Shown here: piece after piece, positions 45,760 through 54,208 of the stretch
Layout: the number at the start of each line of letters is the position of its first letter
Position numbering within the stretch: the first letter of the stretch is position 1
DNA from: Vibrio intestinalis
Lineage (GTDB): Bacteria > Pseudomonadota > Gammaproteobacteria > Enterobacterales > Vibrionaceae
Direction of reading: 5' to 3'
Assembly (NCBI RefSeq): GCF_025195085.2
Contig: NZ_JANAVY020000021.1
Coordinates: 1-61,498, forward strand
DNA length: 61,498 nt
The notes under the pieces: model-generated
What the model saw: only the letters and a program-made list of their open reading frames with translations
Database searches by the model: none
Told to the model about the DNA's origin: nothing
Made by a program: the position numbers and the translations under genes

Positions 45760-45923
45760 TCTATATACCCATCACAAAACCAGTCATTTATATCAAGTCA
45801 GTTTCAATATCGGTAGATTTTCTGATTTAAAACAAACCTTATTACCGTCGACAGCTTAGGCTAAATACCTGTAGCCAAGGTCTTATGACCTGATATCCAC
45901 TTGTTGTAAATAAGGTTATCGCC

Positions 45924-46097
45924 ATGAAACACTTCTTCCCTTCTAGCATCATGCTGACTCCATTTTTGGTAAAACGCTACCAACGCGATGGCGATCAAAC
46001 AGACACCGATGAGACAATCGCTGAACACCCATCCAAACAACAAGCAACAGCGGAATCAGAGAAACTGTGCGAGCAATCTACTGACACGGCGGAATAG
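45924..46097 (+). CDS. Short hypothetical ORF of 57 codons
   Basis: ATG at 45924 follows TAAGG by eight bases and opens a 57-residue frame ending TAG at 46097: a hydrophobic start (MKHFFPSSIMLTPFLVKRY) and an acidic, Thr-rich tail (DQTDTDETIAEHPSK). A strong bidirectional terminator follows 39 bases on, which suggests a transcription unit here. I recognise no family; the N-terminal end could be a signal-like or membrane-associating segment. A real small gene is plausible, but nothing confirms it. Confidence 0.5.
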   Translation: MKHFFPSSIMLTPFLVKRYQRDGDQTDTDETIAEHPSKQQATAESEKLCEQSTDTAE

Positions 46098-46136
46098 AGC
46101 GCACCATCACATGCCTTATTGCAAGTTATAGACGGC

Positions 46137-46176
46137 AAAAAGCGAGAACCACCTCTGTTGATGGTTCTCGCTTTTT
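46137..46176. terminator. Strong bidirectional terminator
   Basis: A 15-bp arm AAAAAGCGAGAACCA pairs with TGGTTCTCGCTTTTT across ten bases and serves the small ORF on the left and the OmpA-like gene on the right. Confidence 0.9.
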
Positions 46177-46187
46177 TAAAAATCTAA

Positions 46188-46799
46188 TTAGTCTGTCGAG
46201 ACAATAAACAGCACTTCTACACGACGATTACACGCTTTGCCATCTCGAGTAGCATTTGAACATGCGGGTGCGTATTCACCATACCCACGAGTAAAAATCG
46301 ATTGCTGGCTAACGCGATTGTTCATTAACTGTCGTTTCACCGCGTCGGCACGCTTTTCAGACAGGTTGTCATTAAAACCGCTTGAGCCCGTGTTGTCTGC
46401 ATGGCCATCAATCACTACGTCAATTTCTGGCTGAGTGGCAATGTAGCGACCAATCATATCCAACCAATACGCGGATTCATTCGACACTTGAGACGAGCCA
46501 GTTCGGAATTTAATGGTGTCGGTCAGTTTTACCATCATATGGTTACCCGGCAATACTTGGTAGTTCAAGTTGTGCTTTGCCAGAAAACTCTCCAGTGAGT
46601 TTCGGTCATCTGGCATTTTTTCACCATACGGGCCTTCGACCCCTGAGCTTTGTACGATCGTCGCTTTACCCCAATCTGGATGTTTTACGTCGTAGTCACT
46701 CATTGGAGCGACATCGAGCATATCACTGGTGAGGATATCCGTTGGAACGGTTCCACAGCCAGTTAGGGTTAATAGTAATGAAAGTGCAATTATTCTCAT
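46188..46799 (-). CDS. OmpA-family lipoprotein
   Basis: From the ATG at 46799 the 203-residue protein has a lipoprotein signal (MRIIALSLLLTLTGC, lipobox LTGC). The mature part has an OmpA/MotB peptidoglycan-binding domain with IKFRTGSSQVSNESAYWLD, IDVVIDGHADNTGSSGFNDNLSEKRADAVKRQL and GYGEYAP, and a conserved Cys pair near CSNATRDGKAC. It should anchor the outer membrane to the cell wall. The longer frame to 46829 puts ten residues before the lipoprotein signal and is rejected. Confidence 0.9.
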   Translation of the reverse strand: MRIIALSLLLTLTGCGTVPTDILTSDMLDVAPMSDYDVKHPDWGKATIVQSSGVEGPYGEKMPDDRNSLESFLAKHNLNYQVLPGNHMMVKLTDTIKFRTGSSQVSNESAYWLDMIGRYIATQPEIDVVIDGHADNTGSSGFNDNLSEKRADAVKRQLMNNRVSQQSIFTRGYGEYAPACSNATRDGKACNRRVEVLFIVSTD

Positions 46800-47014
46800 G
46801 GTTTCACCGTAGGGTCGTATAGCGTGCAATTTCTATATCGTGCTTTTGAATAAATTCTTTAGGTTTATCTGCGAAAAACCGATTCTAGATGTGATCTCGA
46901 CATTTCTATGACCCTAAGTTGTTAGATTTTGCTAATCTCTCTATATAAACCCCTGAGTTAACGGTAAAATCACCGTCACTTTTGATTCACATGTGTGATT
47001 AGAGAATACAAACT

Positions 47015-47635
47015 ATGAAAAAGCTTCTAACCCTTCTTGCGCTTGGTGCGAGCATTGTTCTTGTTGGTTGTTCTGACAACTCGACTCCGGTTGAAGGTAA
47101 GCAATACCAAGCTCTACCTGCTAACCTATCCACTTACCGCTTACCCCAAGTAACAGAAGTGTTCTCACTCACTTGCGGCCACTGTCGTCAAATGGAAGGT
47201 GAGCTAGAGAAAATTGAACAGCTAACGGGCCAGAAAATTGGCAAACTGCATGTGACTTTCAACGAGTCAGCACAAATCAGTGCCATGATTTACTACAGTG
47301 CGGAAATGCAATTAGCAAAACAACCAGATCACGAAATGATGGCTGATCTGTTTGCTGCGGTTCAAATGGGCGAAGGCGCAACCAATACAGAGCGCAAACA
47401 AGCGATTGATAAAGCGTTCGAAAGCCGCGGCCTAATCAGTCCTTATGATTTGGATGAAGAGCAGCAAACTCAGCTTTTCAAGGCCATTCACCTAGCGGAT
47501 GAAATCTCGACTAAAGCTGAAATTAACGCAGTGCCAACCTTCATCGTTAATGGCAAATATCAAGTGATCACATCAGGTCACCAAGATGTTGATGGCATTG
47601 CCAACACAATCAACTTCCTTATTAATCAACAATAA
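47015..47635 (+). CDS. DsbA-family lipoprotein (thiol:disulfide oxidoreductase)
   Basis: The 206-residue protein has a lipoprotein signal (MKKLLTLLALGASIVLVGC, Cys19) and a thioredoxin-like domain with the active site CGHC at 54-57 and the cis-proline in AVPTFIV. The helical insert is DsbA-like. It should form or transfer disulfides while tethered to an envelope membrane, an unusual lipidated version. It is followed 17 bases later by an FKBP-type prolyl isomerase, so the pair makes an envelope-folding operon. Confidence 0.88.
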   Translation: MKKLLTLLALGASIVLVGCSDNSTPVEGKQYQALPANLSTYRLPQVTEVFSLTCGHCRQMEGELEKIEQLTGQKIGKLHVTFNESAQISAMIYYSAEMQLAKQPDHEMMADLFAAVQMGEGATNTERKQAIDKAFESRGLISPYDLDEEQQTQLFKAIHLADEISTKAEINAVPTFIVNGKYQVITSGHQDVDGIANTINFLINQQ

Positions 47636-47652
47636 TTCAACGGATAGAGTTC

Positions 47653-48126
47653 ATGTCTAAGATTATTTTCCCTATTGTTATCTTCGTTTTGGCGGGCTTT
47701 TTCATCTACCGAACTTGGACAACACACAAAGCGTCAGATGAAAACTTTCAACTTGGTCAGGCTTTCTTAGCTGAAAATGGCCAAAAAGAAGGTGTCGTTA
47801 CTACTGAAAGTGGCTTGCAATACCAAGTATTGTCAAAAGGCGAAGGCACTGTTCAACCAACGGCTAGTAGCAAAGTAAAAGTGCACTACCACGGCACGCT
47901 TATCGACGGAACTGTATTTGATAGCTCAGTAGAACGTGGCGAGCCAATAGAGTTTGGCGTAGGCCAAGTAATTAAAGGCTGGCAAGAAGGCCTGACTTAC
48001 ATGTCTGAAGGCGACAAGTTCCGCTTGTTTATTCCAAGCCCTCTAGCGTATGGCAAAAACGGTACAGGCCCTATCCCACCAGCGGCAACGCTTATCTTCG
48101 ATGTTGAGCTATTGGAAGTGAAATAG
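47653..48126 (+). CDS. FKBP-type peptidyl-prolyl isomerase, membrane-anchored
   Basis: The 157-residue protein has a hydrophobic N-terminal anchor (about 4-22) and an FKBP domain with GLQYQVLSKGEG, VKVHYHGTLIDGTVFDSSVERGEP, GVGQVIKGWQEGL and IPPAATLIFDVELLEV, with the active-site aromatic residues in place. It helps fold periplasmic proteins together with the DsbA-like protein upstream. The anchor keeps it at the inner membrane, unlike soluble FkpA. A terminator follows. Confidence 0.92.
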   Translation: MSKIIFPIVIFVLAGFFIYRTWTTHKASDENFQLGQAFLAENGQKEGVVTTESGLQYQVLSKGEGTVQPTASSKVKVHYHGTLIDGTVFDSSVERGEPIEFGVGQVIKGWQEGLTYMSEGDKFRLFIPSPLAYGKNGTGPIPPAATLIFDVELLEVK

Positions 48127-48155
48127 TTATCTGAATATCGAATAGACGAAAACTT

Positions 48156-48185
48156 AAAAGACCGCTGTAAAAAGCGGTCTTTTTG
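48156..48185. terminator. Bidirectional terminator after the FKBP gene
   Basis: AAAAGACCGCT pairs with AGCGGTCTTTT around a short A-rich loop. Confidence 0.85.
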
Positions 48186-48231
48186 TTTATGAATACTTGG
48201 ATTTAACCATCACAACGATGAGGCGCAACCA

Positions 48232-48831
48232 CTATTCTCGCTTATCTTGAACATACTTCCTCGATACATCGACTAATGCAACATTGTCAAAGAAGCTGCG
48301 TCCGAGCAACACAGGAAAGGTTAGATGGGTGCGATCAGCCAGGGTAAATGCCGTCTTTTCTTTTACGTCGCCAATTTGAATCCAAGCCTGCACTACCGCG
48401 CGTCTTTGCGTGCCCTCAGCGCTTGATTGACGAATCCTTACCCAACGATCCACAGGTAAAGCCATCTCTTTGCTCTTGATGTTGTCATGTTCAATTTTGA
48501 ACTTAACCCAATCTTTGCCATCGCGCTCAAAGGGAACAATATCCGTCGCACTGATTGATGATGTTGTGGCGCCAGTATCAATACGTGCTTTAAAGCTTTC
48601 TTGAAGTCCTGGGATATACACCCACTCTTGCTCGCCCAAAATTAAACGACCATCAGAGGTATGTTTCGCTTGAACTTCTATCGTTGGCGCGACAGGTGGT
48701 ACGGGTTTAGCAACTTCTACTGGCGTTTGAGCAACACTAGAGGCTGGTTCGGCAGAGGGGTTAGTATTAGCACAGGCAGTCAAGCCACCAGTAATTAGCA
48801 ACGGAAGGACAAGTTTCCACGGTTTATTCAT
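48232..48831 (-). CDS. Retropepsin-like aspartic protease lipoprotein (RimK-associated / DUF type)
   Basis: The 199-residue protein has a lipoprotein signal (lipobox LTAC, Cys20), a Pro-rich linker to about residue 60, and the retropepsin-like fold with the catalytic Asp85 in ARIDTGATTSS and a later FPVLLGRSFF. Databases often call this family ATP-dependent zinc protease, but no zinc or ATP motif is present; the DTGA core is an aspartic-protease site. The linker would hold the domain away from the membrane. Confidence 0.8.
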   Translation of the reverse strand: MNKPWKLVLPLLITGGLTACANTNPSAEPASSVAQTPVEVAKPVPPVAPTIEVQAKHTSDGRLILGEQEWVYIPGLQESFKARIDTGATTSSISATDIVPFERDGKDWVKFKIEHDNIKSKEMALPVDRWVRIRQSSAEGTQRRAVVQAWIQIGDVKEKTAFTLADRTHLTFPVLLGRSFFDNVALVDVSRKYVQDKRE

Positions 48832-48860
48832 TCAATCACCTAATCCAGTTTCTGCCCAAT

Positions 48861-48884
48861 AAAAAGAGGCTCCTTTGAGCCTCT
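48861..48884 (-). terminator. Terminator after the aminotransferase gene
   Basis: On the minus strand AGAGGCTC pairs with GAGCCTCT around AAAG, followed by five T residues. Confidence 0.85.
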
Positions 48885-48896
48885 ATCTTACTGAGC

Positions 48897-50078
48897 CTAC
48901 GACACTTTGACTATTGCATCGGCCACATAAGGGATATCTTTTTCGGTCAGTCCCGCAATATTAATGCGGCCATCCCCGACTCCGTAGATACCATATTCAT
49001 CTCGAAGTCTCGACATCTGCTCTGGGCTAAAGCCTAGCACCGTGAACATACCTTTGTGGCTTTCGATAAAGTTGAATTGTGAAGTATTGTGGCTATTTCT
49101 CAACTCATCACACAAACTCTTACGCAGGTTTAACAAACGCTGCTGCATTTCACTTAACTCTTGCTTCCACACACGAGTGAGCTGTTGATCTTTCAAAATG
49201 GTTTTGACTAAAGCCGCGCCATGATCAGGTGGCATAGTATATGTAGAGCGTGCCAACGTAAGCAGTTTGCCTTTCGCGTTGTTTACATGCTCTTGGCTTT
49301 GACCAACAACTATCGCTGCGCCGGTACGCTCGCGGTATAAGCCAAAGTTCTTTGAACACGATGTGGTGATCAGTATCTCTTCAACGTTGTTCGCCATAAA
49401 GCGCAAGCCTTTTGCATCCTCTTCTAGGCCTTCACCAAAGCCTTGATACGCGATATCAACGAACGGAGTGAAACCATTCTTTTGTGCTAACGAGGTAATC
49501 TGTTGCCACGCGTCAAAATTGATGTCAGCGCCCGTTGGGTTATGACAACAGCCATGCAGCAACACCACATCATCTTTGCCTGCGTGCGACAAATCAGACA
49601 ACATCTTTTCTTGGTCGACTTGCTTGGTATCAGCGCTAAAGTAAGAGTAGTACTTCACTTTTAGGCCCGCTGCTTCCATTACAGGTTTGTGATTTACGTA
49701 ACTCGGATTAGAGATCCAAACCGTGGTGTTTGGCTGCGCAATTTTCATTAGATCGCCCAACATACGCAGTGCGCCACTCGCGCCCGGCGTTTGAATTGCT
49801 GCCACTCGGTCCATCGCTGAAGTGCCTGAAAGCAGCAAATCAATCATGGATTGGTTGAACTCTTCACAGCCCGCTAAACCCACATACGACTTGGTTGTTT
49901 GCGTCGCGACAACGACATCTTGCGCTTGAGATACGGCACGCATTACAGGCGTTTCACCAGCGCTGTTTTTATACACACCAATACCAAGGTCAACCTTTTC
50001 AGGCCTTGGATCATTTCGGTATGCAACAGAAAGAGAAAGGATAGGATCCAACGTCGGTGTTGGTAATTGAGAAAACAT
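48897..50078 (-). CDS. Aromatic/aspartate aminotransferase, class I
   Basis: From the ATG at 50078 the protein has 393 residues. I prefer this start because MFSQLPTPTLDPILSL matches the family N terminus; the GTG at 50087 has its Shine-Dalgarno only two bases away. The PLP lysine is Lys243 in TTSCSKNFGLYRERTG, the Asp is in FTPFVDIAYQGFG, and the substrate-carboxylate Arg is in SRLRDEYGIYGVGDGRINIAGL. It makes tyrosine, phenylalanine and aspartate by transamination (AspC/TyrB type). A terminator follows. Confidence 0.93.
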   Translation of the reverse strand: MFSQLPTPTLDPILSLSVAYRNDPRPEKVDLGIGVYKNSAGETPVMRAVSQAQDVVVATQTTKSYVGLAGCEEFNQSMIDLLLSGTSAMDRVAAIQTPGASGALRMLGDLMKIAQPNTTVWISNPSYVNHKPVMEAAGLKVKYYSYFSADTKQVDQEKMLSDLSHAGKDDVVLLHGCCHNPTGADINFDAWQQITSLAQKNGFTPFVDIAYQGFGEGLEEDAKGLRFMANNVEEILITTSCSKNFGLYRERTGAAIVVGQSQEHVNNAKGKLLTLARSTYTMPPDHGAALVKTILKDQQLTRVWKQELSEMQQRLLNLRKSLCDELRNSHNTSQFNFIESHKGMFTVLGFSPEQMSRLRDEYGIYGVGDGRINIAGLTEKDIPYVADAIVKVS

Positions 50079-50248
50079 GAAAGTCACAGCCCTTTGAAAT
50101 TCACTATTGATTGAAATTCAAAGTACCACTTGTTTATGCGGATTTCGACTATAAAAAACCGATGCGTACTGAATAATTATTGCCAAATAAGAATTTGGTT
50201 GGTTTTTTAGGCTAAATGAAGGCTTGTTTTGCTATTCGACAATAAACA

Positions 50249-50276
50249 CAGCCATATCTCGTGAGAGGTATGGCTG
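50249..50276. terminator. Hairpin between nrdG and the aminotransferase gene
   Basis: A 12-bp stem (CAGCCATATCTC with its near complement, one G-T pair) around GTGA, 63 bases past the nrdG stop. T residues on the downstream side are few, so it is only a possible terminator. Confidence 0.4.
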
Positions 50277-50339
50277 CTTGTGTCGAAATATTCACATTTA
50301 TCACTATATAGGCGACAAATCGTTGATGTGATATGGGGA

Positions 50340-50804
50340 TTACTTAAAGCGATAGATGACCTGATTAGAGCTGCCCCGCCACTCCAAATTAAGATCTTTC
50401 TTATCTTGCTCAAACTTGCCGTCAACTAGCACATCAATGTAATCGACAATTTCACGTTGCTCGGGTGTAAGCTCGGCTAATGTATAGCCCGTCCACATCC
50501 AAATATCTTTACCTTCACACTCTGCTTTTACGCGTTTTACTATGCGTAATATGCCTTCAAGGTTTGCAGGGTGCAGTGGGTCTCCCCCCGACAGAGACAA
50601 GCCTTTCTTCTTGATGCGGTCGTCATTTAAATCGGCAATCAATTGGTCTTCCATTTGCTCGGTAAAAAGATCCCCAGCATCAAGTTTCCATGTCGTTTTG
50701 TTGTAGCAACCACGGCATGCATGCACGCAACCAGAGACAAACAAAGTAACGCGAGTGCCTGGACCGTTAACCACATCAACGGGATAGTATTGAAGATAAT
50801 TCAT
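50340..50804 (-). CDS. nrdG: Anaerobic ribonucleotide reductase activating protein
   Basis: From the ATG at 50804 the protein has 154 residues, the same length as E. coli NrdG. The radical-SAM cluster motif is CVHACRGC (Cys26, 30, 33), followed by the LSLSGGDPLHPANL region and IWMWTGYTLAEL. It makes the glycyl radical on NrdD. A TTG start at 50819 would add five residues that no family member has. A hairpin with U residues ends 13 bases before the ATG, so expression may be attenuated relative to nrdD. Confidence 0.95.
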   Translation of the reverse strand: MNYLQYYPVDVVNGPGTRVTLFVSGCVHACRGCYNKTTWKLDAGDLFTEQMEDQLIADLNDDRIKKKGLSLSGGDPLHPANLEGILRIVKRVKAECEGKDIWMWTGYTLAELTPEQREIVDYIDVLVDGKFEQDKKDLNLEWRGSSNQVIYRFK

Positions 50805-50817
50805 AAGCTTAGAGTGC

Positions 50818-50845
50818 AAAACACCAGCCCGAAACCGAGCTGGTG
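50818..50845 (-). promoter_or_regulatory. Terminator-like attenuator between nrdD and nrdG
   Basis: On the minus strand CACCAGCTCG pairs with CGGGCTGGTG (one G-T pair) around GTTT, followed by four T residues and then, within 14 bases, the nrdG ATG. It can lower or end transcription before nrdG and adjust the NrdD to NrdG ratio. Confidence 0.65.
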
Positions 50846-50890
50846 ATGATATTAAAGATAAATCGAGTTCGCGATTAAGAGTGTATTCTC

Positions 50891-53011
50891 TTAAAGGTGC
50901 TTAACGCGGCGTTTCACTTCTTCTTGTTTACCGAAGTTAAATGGACGCGCATCAGGACTGCCTAGGTAGCCACATACACGGCGGGTTACCGAAACTTTGG
51001 TTGAGTCATGGTTACCACAGCTTGGGCAGGTAAAGCCTTTACTTGTACACTCAAACTCACCGGTGTAATCACACTCATAACACTCATCAATTGGGGTGTT
51101 AGTACCGTAGTAAGGTACGCGGGTGTAGCTGTAATCCCACACGTTCTCTAATGCTTCAATGTTACGCTGCATGTTAGGGAACTCGCCGTAACAGATAAAG
51201 CCACCTGACGATACATGCGGGTAAGGCATTTCGAAGTCGATCTTATCGTATGGGTTAACTTTTTTCTCAACATCTAGGTGGAAGCTGTTGGTGTAGTAAC
51301 CTTTGTCTGTAACGCCTTCTAGTACACCGAACTCTTTAGTATCGATGCGGCAGAAGCGGCTACACAAGTTTTCACTCGGTGTTCCGTATAGGCTAAATCC
51401 GTAGCCTGTTTCTTCTGTCCACTGCTCTACTTGTTTCTTCAAGTATTCAACAATCGCGATCGCTTTCGCGCGCAGCTCGCCACTGTCGTAAACATGCTCT
51501 TCGCCGCTAAACAATGCGTTGATTGTTTCATGGATACCGATGTAACCCAGTGAAATAGACGCACGGCCATTTTTAAAGATTTCAGCGATTGAATCGTCTG
51601 CTTTCAGGCGAACACCACATGCACCTTCCATGTAAAGGATTGGGGCAACGCGAGCACGTACGTTTTCAAGACGAGAAATACGCGTCTCAAGAGCACGGCG
51701 GGCAATGTGCAGTTTTTCATCAAGCAGTTTGTAGAACTCTTTCTCGTCGCCTTTCGCACGAATCGCGATACGAGGAAGGTTCAAACTCACTACACCAAGG
51801 TTGTTACGGCCTTCGTGAATAAGTTCGCCGTTCTCTTCGTAAGTATTTAAGAAGCTACGACAACCCATTGGCGTTTTAAACGAGCCAGTCACTTCAACCA
51901 CTTTGTCGTAGTTAAGGATATCTGGGTACATACGCTTAGAAGCACACTCTAGTGCAAGCTTCTTGATGTCGTAGTTTGGATCTTGCTCTTTGTGGTTCAA
52001 GCCATCTTGGATTGCAAATACCAGTTTAGGGAATACCGCTGTCTTACGGTTTTTACCTAGACCTGCAATACGGTTCTTCAAGATAGATTGCTGAATGAGG
52101 CGTGAAGCCCAAGAGGTACCCAAACCAAAACCAAAAGTAACAAATGGCGTTTGACCGTTTGCAGTATGCAGCGTATTTACTTCGTACTCTAAGGATTGGA
52201 ATGCATCAAAACACTCTTTCTCTGTACGTGCTGTTGCGAACGCTTCAGGGTTGTGGATATCCCACTCTTTAGCAATCTCAAGATGCTTCTCAAAGCTTGC
52301 TAATACGTAAGGTGCTAACACCTCATCGATACGGTTAATCGTTGTACCGCCGTAAATGTGGCTCGCCACTTGAGCGATGATTTGCGCAGTTACCGCTGTC
52401 GCAGTAGAAATTGATTTTGGTGTATCAATTTCTGCGTTACCCATTTTAAAACCGTGTGTCAGCATGCCTTTTAAGTCAATCAGCATACAGTTAAACATTG
52501 GGAAGAACGGTGCGTAATCTAGATCATGATAATGTAGGTCGCCCTCTTCATGAGCTTGTACGATATCACGTGGCAGGATGTGTGTTTTCGCATAGTGTTT
52601 AGCCACGATACCCGCAAGTAAGTCACGCTGAGTCGGGATAACTTTACCGTCTTTGTTGGCATTTTCGTTGATTAGGTCAACGTTGCTCTCTTCGATAAGG
52701 CCTTCGATTTCACGTGTCAGCGTGCTTTGCTTCTCACGCGCGATATCGCGGTCATGACGGTATTCGATGTAGTTACGAGCCAATTCTTTGTATGGCCCTT
52801 GCATCAACTCATCTTCTACTAGGGTTTGGATCTGATTGATGTGAACTTCATCGTGATCACTTAGCTTCAGCTCTACCGCTAATGCCACATTTAGGGCATA
52901 AATCGCGATTTCTTTATCTACGTGCTCTGATGCTGCTTCCACTGCTGCTTGAATACGATCCCTGCTGAACGGAGCCCGAGAGCCGTCACGCTTGATTACG
53001 ATAGGTTTCAC
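50891..53011 (-). CDS. nrdD: Anaerobic ribonucleoside-triphosphate reductase
   Basis: The 706-residue enzyme has an N-terminal ATP-cone (IKRDGSRAPFSRDRI), the class III core (MLIDLKGMLTHGFKMGN, GTTINRIDEVLAPYV), a zinc site of four Cys (CYECDYTG and TCPSCG near 645-665) and the glycyl radical site RVCGYLGSPDARPF with Gly681. The C terminus KQEEVKRRVKHL matches E. coli NrdD. It reduces ribonucleotides without oxygen, using NrdG. The start is GTG at 53011 with AAGGAG eight bases upstream. NrdR, DnaA and FNR sites lie in its promoter. Confidence 0.97.
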   Translation of the reverse strand: MKPIVIKRDGSRAPFSRDRIQAAVEAASEHVDKEIAIYALNVALAVELKLSDHDEVHINQIQTLVEDELMQGPYKELARNYIEYRHDRDIAREKQSTLTREIEGLIEESNVDLINENANKDGKVIPTQRDLLAGIVAKHYAKTHILPRDIVQAHEEGDLHYHDLDYAPFFPMFNCMLIDLKGMLTHGFKMGNAEIDTPKSISTATAVTAQIIAQVASHIYGGTTINRIDEVLAPYVLASFEKHLEIAKEWDIHNPEAFATARTEKECFDAFQSLEYEVNTLHTANGQTPFVTFGFGLGTSWASRLIQQSILKNRIAGLGKNRKTAVFPKLVFAIQDGLNHKEQDPNYDIKKLALECASKRMYPDILNYDKVVEVTGSFKTPMGCRSFLNTYEENGELIHEGRNNLGVVSLNLPRIAIRAKGDEKEFYKLLDEKLHIARRALETRISRLENVRARVAPILYMEGACGVRLKADDSIAEIFKNGRASISLGYIGIHETINALFSGEEHVYDSGELRAKAIAIVEYLKKQVEQWTEETGYGFSLYGTPSENLCSRFCRIDTKEFGVLEGVTDKGYYTNSFHLDVEKKVNPYDKIDFEMPYPHVSSGGFICYGEFPNMQRNIEALENVWDYSYTRVPYYGTNTPIDECYECDYTGEFECTSKGFTCPSCGNHDSTKVSVTRRVCGYLGSPDARPFNFGKQEEVKRRVKHL

Positions 53012-53043
53012 TTTTTCTCCTTACCCCTAGAATACTCACAGAG

Positions 53044-53052
53044 TTATCCACA
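53044..53052. promoter_or_regulatory. DnaA box
   Basis: TTATCCACA, the strict DnaA consensus, 33 bases before the nrdD start. DnaA control of ribonucleotide reductase is known for nrdAB in E. coli; here it would act on nrdD. Confidence 0.5.
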
Positions 53053-53055
53053 AAT

Positions 53056-53071
53056 ACACTATATAGGGTTT
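53056..53071. promoter_or_regulatory. NrdR box 1
   Basis: ACACTATATAGGGTTT matches the left half and core of the NrdR box consensus (ACACWATATATWGTGT). It starts exactly 31 bases from NrdR box 2, the phase expected for an NrdR tandem site. Confidence 0.75.
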
Positions 53072-53086
53072 ATTATTGTTTGGCTG

Positions 53087-53102
53087 ACACTATATGTTGT
53101 GG
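53087..53102. promoter_or_regulatory. NrdR box 2
   Basis: ACACTATATGTTGTGG matches the NrdR box consensus, with the same ACACTATAT left half as box 1 and 15 bases between them. Confidence 0.78.
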
Positions 53103-53134
53103 CGTATTAAACTCCAAACCACCACCCAAAAGTA

Positions 53135-53148
53135 TTGATTTCGATCAA
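53135..53148. promoter_or_regulatory. FNR site
   Basis: TTGATTTCGATCAA, the exact FNR consensus TTGAT-N4-ATCAA, 124 bases before the nrdD start. Activation of nrdDG under low oxygen is the natural reading. Confidence 0.85.
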
Positions 53149-53305
53149 TAAAATTAAGCTACAGTACAAGATCAAATCGATCTTGGCGGCACGGATCTCA
53201 GATACAAATAAAACCATGAAAATTGAAAAAATTAGGCTTTTAAACTTGATTTTTTGGGAAGGCTTGTAAGATAAAGGATAGAGTAGTCTCACAGGAGTGA
53301 CAGGT

Positions 53306-54208
53306 ATGAAATCGGTGATAAAACGTCTCATTTTCCTATATGTAGTGGTTTTGTGTCCACTACCAACACAAGCGCAACAATTGGTCAATTTGTCATCATG
53401 GAATATGGAATGGCTCGATTTACATGGAAATGAACGTTTCGCACCGTCATTACGCAATAGTGATGATTTTTACAAAATGTCGCACTATTTAGAGACACCG
53501 ATTCCAATGATCCTTGCCTTCCAAGAGGTATCAAGTAAAGAGGCAATATCGAAAGTCGTGGGGGATCAATATCATATCTATTTGTCAAACCGCTCATTGG
53601 CGAAGTTTGACCACCTTCAATTTGAAGATATCAATCAATACACCGGATTTGCCGTCGCTAAATCTTTGCCTGTGTCTGATCCTACGGACATCAATCTACT
53701 GAGTTCTACCCAAAGCAATTCAAAAAGAAAGCTTCGTTTCGCGTCTTACATCATTATTGAAGCAGAGCAACCTATTCATCTACTGAACGTTCACTTAAAA
53801 GCTGGGTGTAGCGGCAAATTTAGAACCAATCGAAACTGCAATACCCTTCGCCAGCAAGCAAAGGCGATGAATGATTGGATAAGCGATCGAGAGGCAAGTA
53901 ATCAAAGCTACGCGATTGTCGGCGACTTTAATCATAACCTCGCCTATCCAAACGATTGGATGTGGGAAGTTCTAGCGGAAAACACATCGGCAAGGTTAGC
54001 AACCCAAAATACAAAAGCGAACTGTAAAGTGAGAAGCCGAAACGACCCAAACCAACTGCATCAGTTTAGGTCTTTGATTGATCATATTGTGGTAAGCAAA
54101 TCGCTTGAGCTAAGCGTGCCAAAGCAAGTGACATTTCGCCCAGACGATGTGCTCAACTATCAATTAAGTGACCACTGCCCAATAAGCGCTACGCTGACTT
54201 TACCTTAA
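53306..54208 (+). CDS. Secreted endonuclease/exonuclease/phosphatase (EEP) family protein
   Basis: From the ATG at 53306 (AGGAG eight bases upstream) the protein has 300 residues and a signal peptide (cleavage after TQA near 24). The EEP motifs are all present: LSSWNMEWLD (Asn/Glu side), ILAFQEVSS (Glu), VHLKAGCSG (His), IVGDFNHN (Asp, Asn) and LSDHCPIS (Asp, His). This fold hydrolyses phosphodiesters or phosphomonoesters; substrate not readable. It shares no operon with nrdD, which is divergent. Its 3' end overlaps the converging YeeE/YedE gene by 20 bases. Confidence 0.88.
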   Translation: MKSVIKRLIFLYVVVLCPLPTQAQQLVNLSSWNMEWLDLHGNERFAPSLRNSDDFYKMSHYLETPIPMILAFQEVSSKEAISKVVGDQYHIYLSNRSLAKFDHLQFEDINQYTGFAVAKSLPVSDPTDINLLSSTQSNSKRKLRFASYIIIEAEQPIHLLNVHLKAGCSGKFRTNRNCNTLRQQAKAMNDWISDREASNQSYAIVGDFNHNLAYPNDWMWEVLAENTSARLATQNTKANCKVRSRNDPNQLHQFRSLIDHIVVSKSLELSVPKQVTFRPDDVLNYQLSDHCPISATLTLP

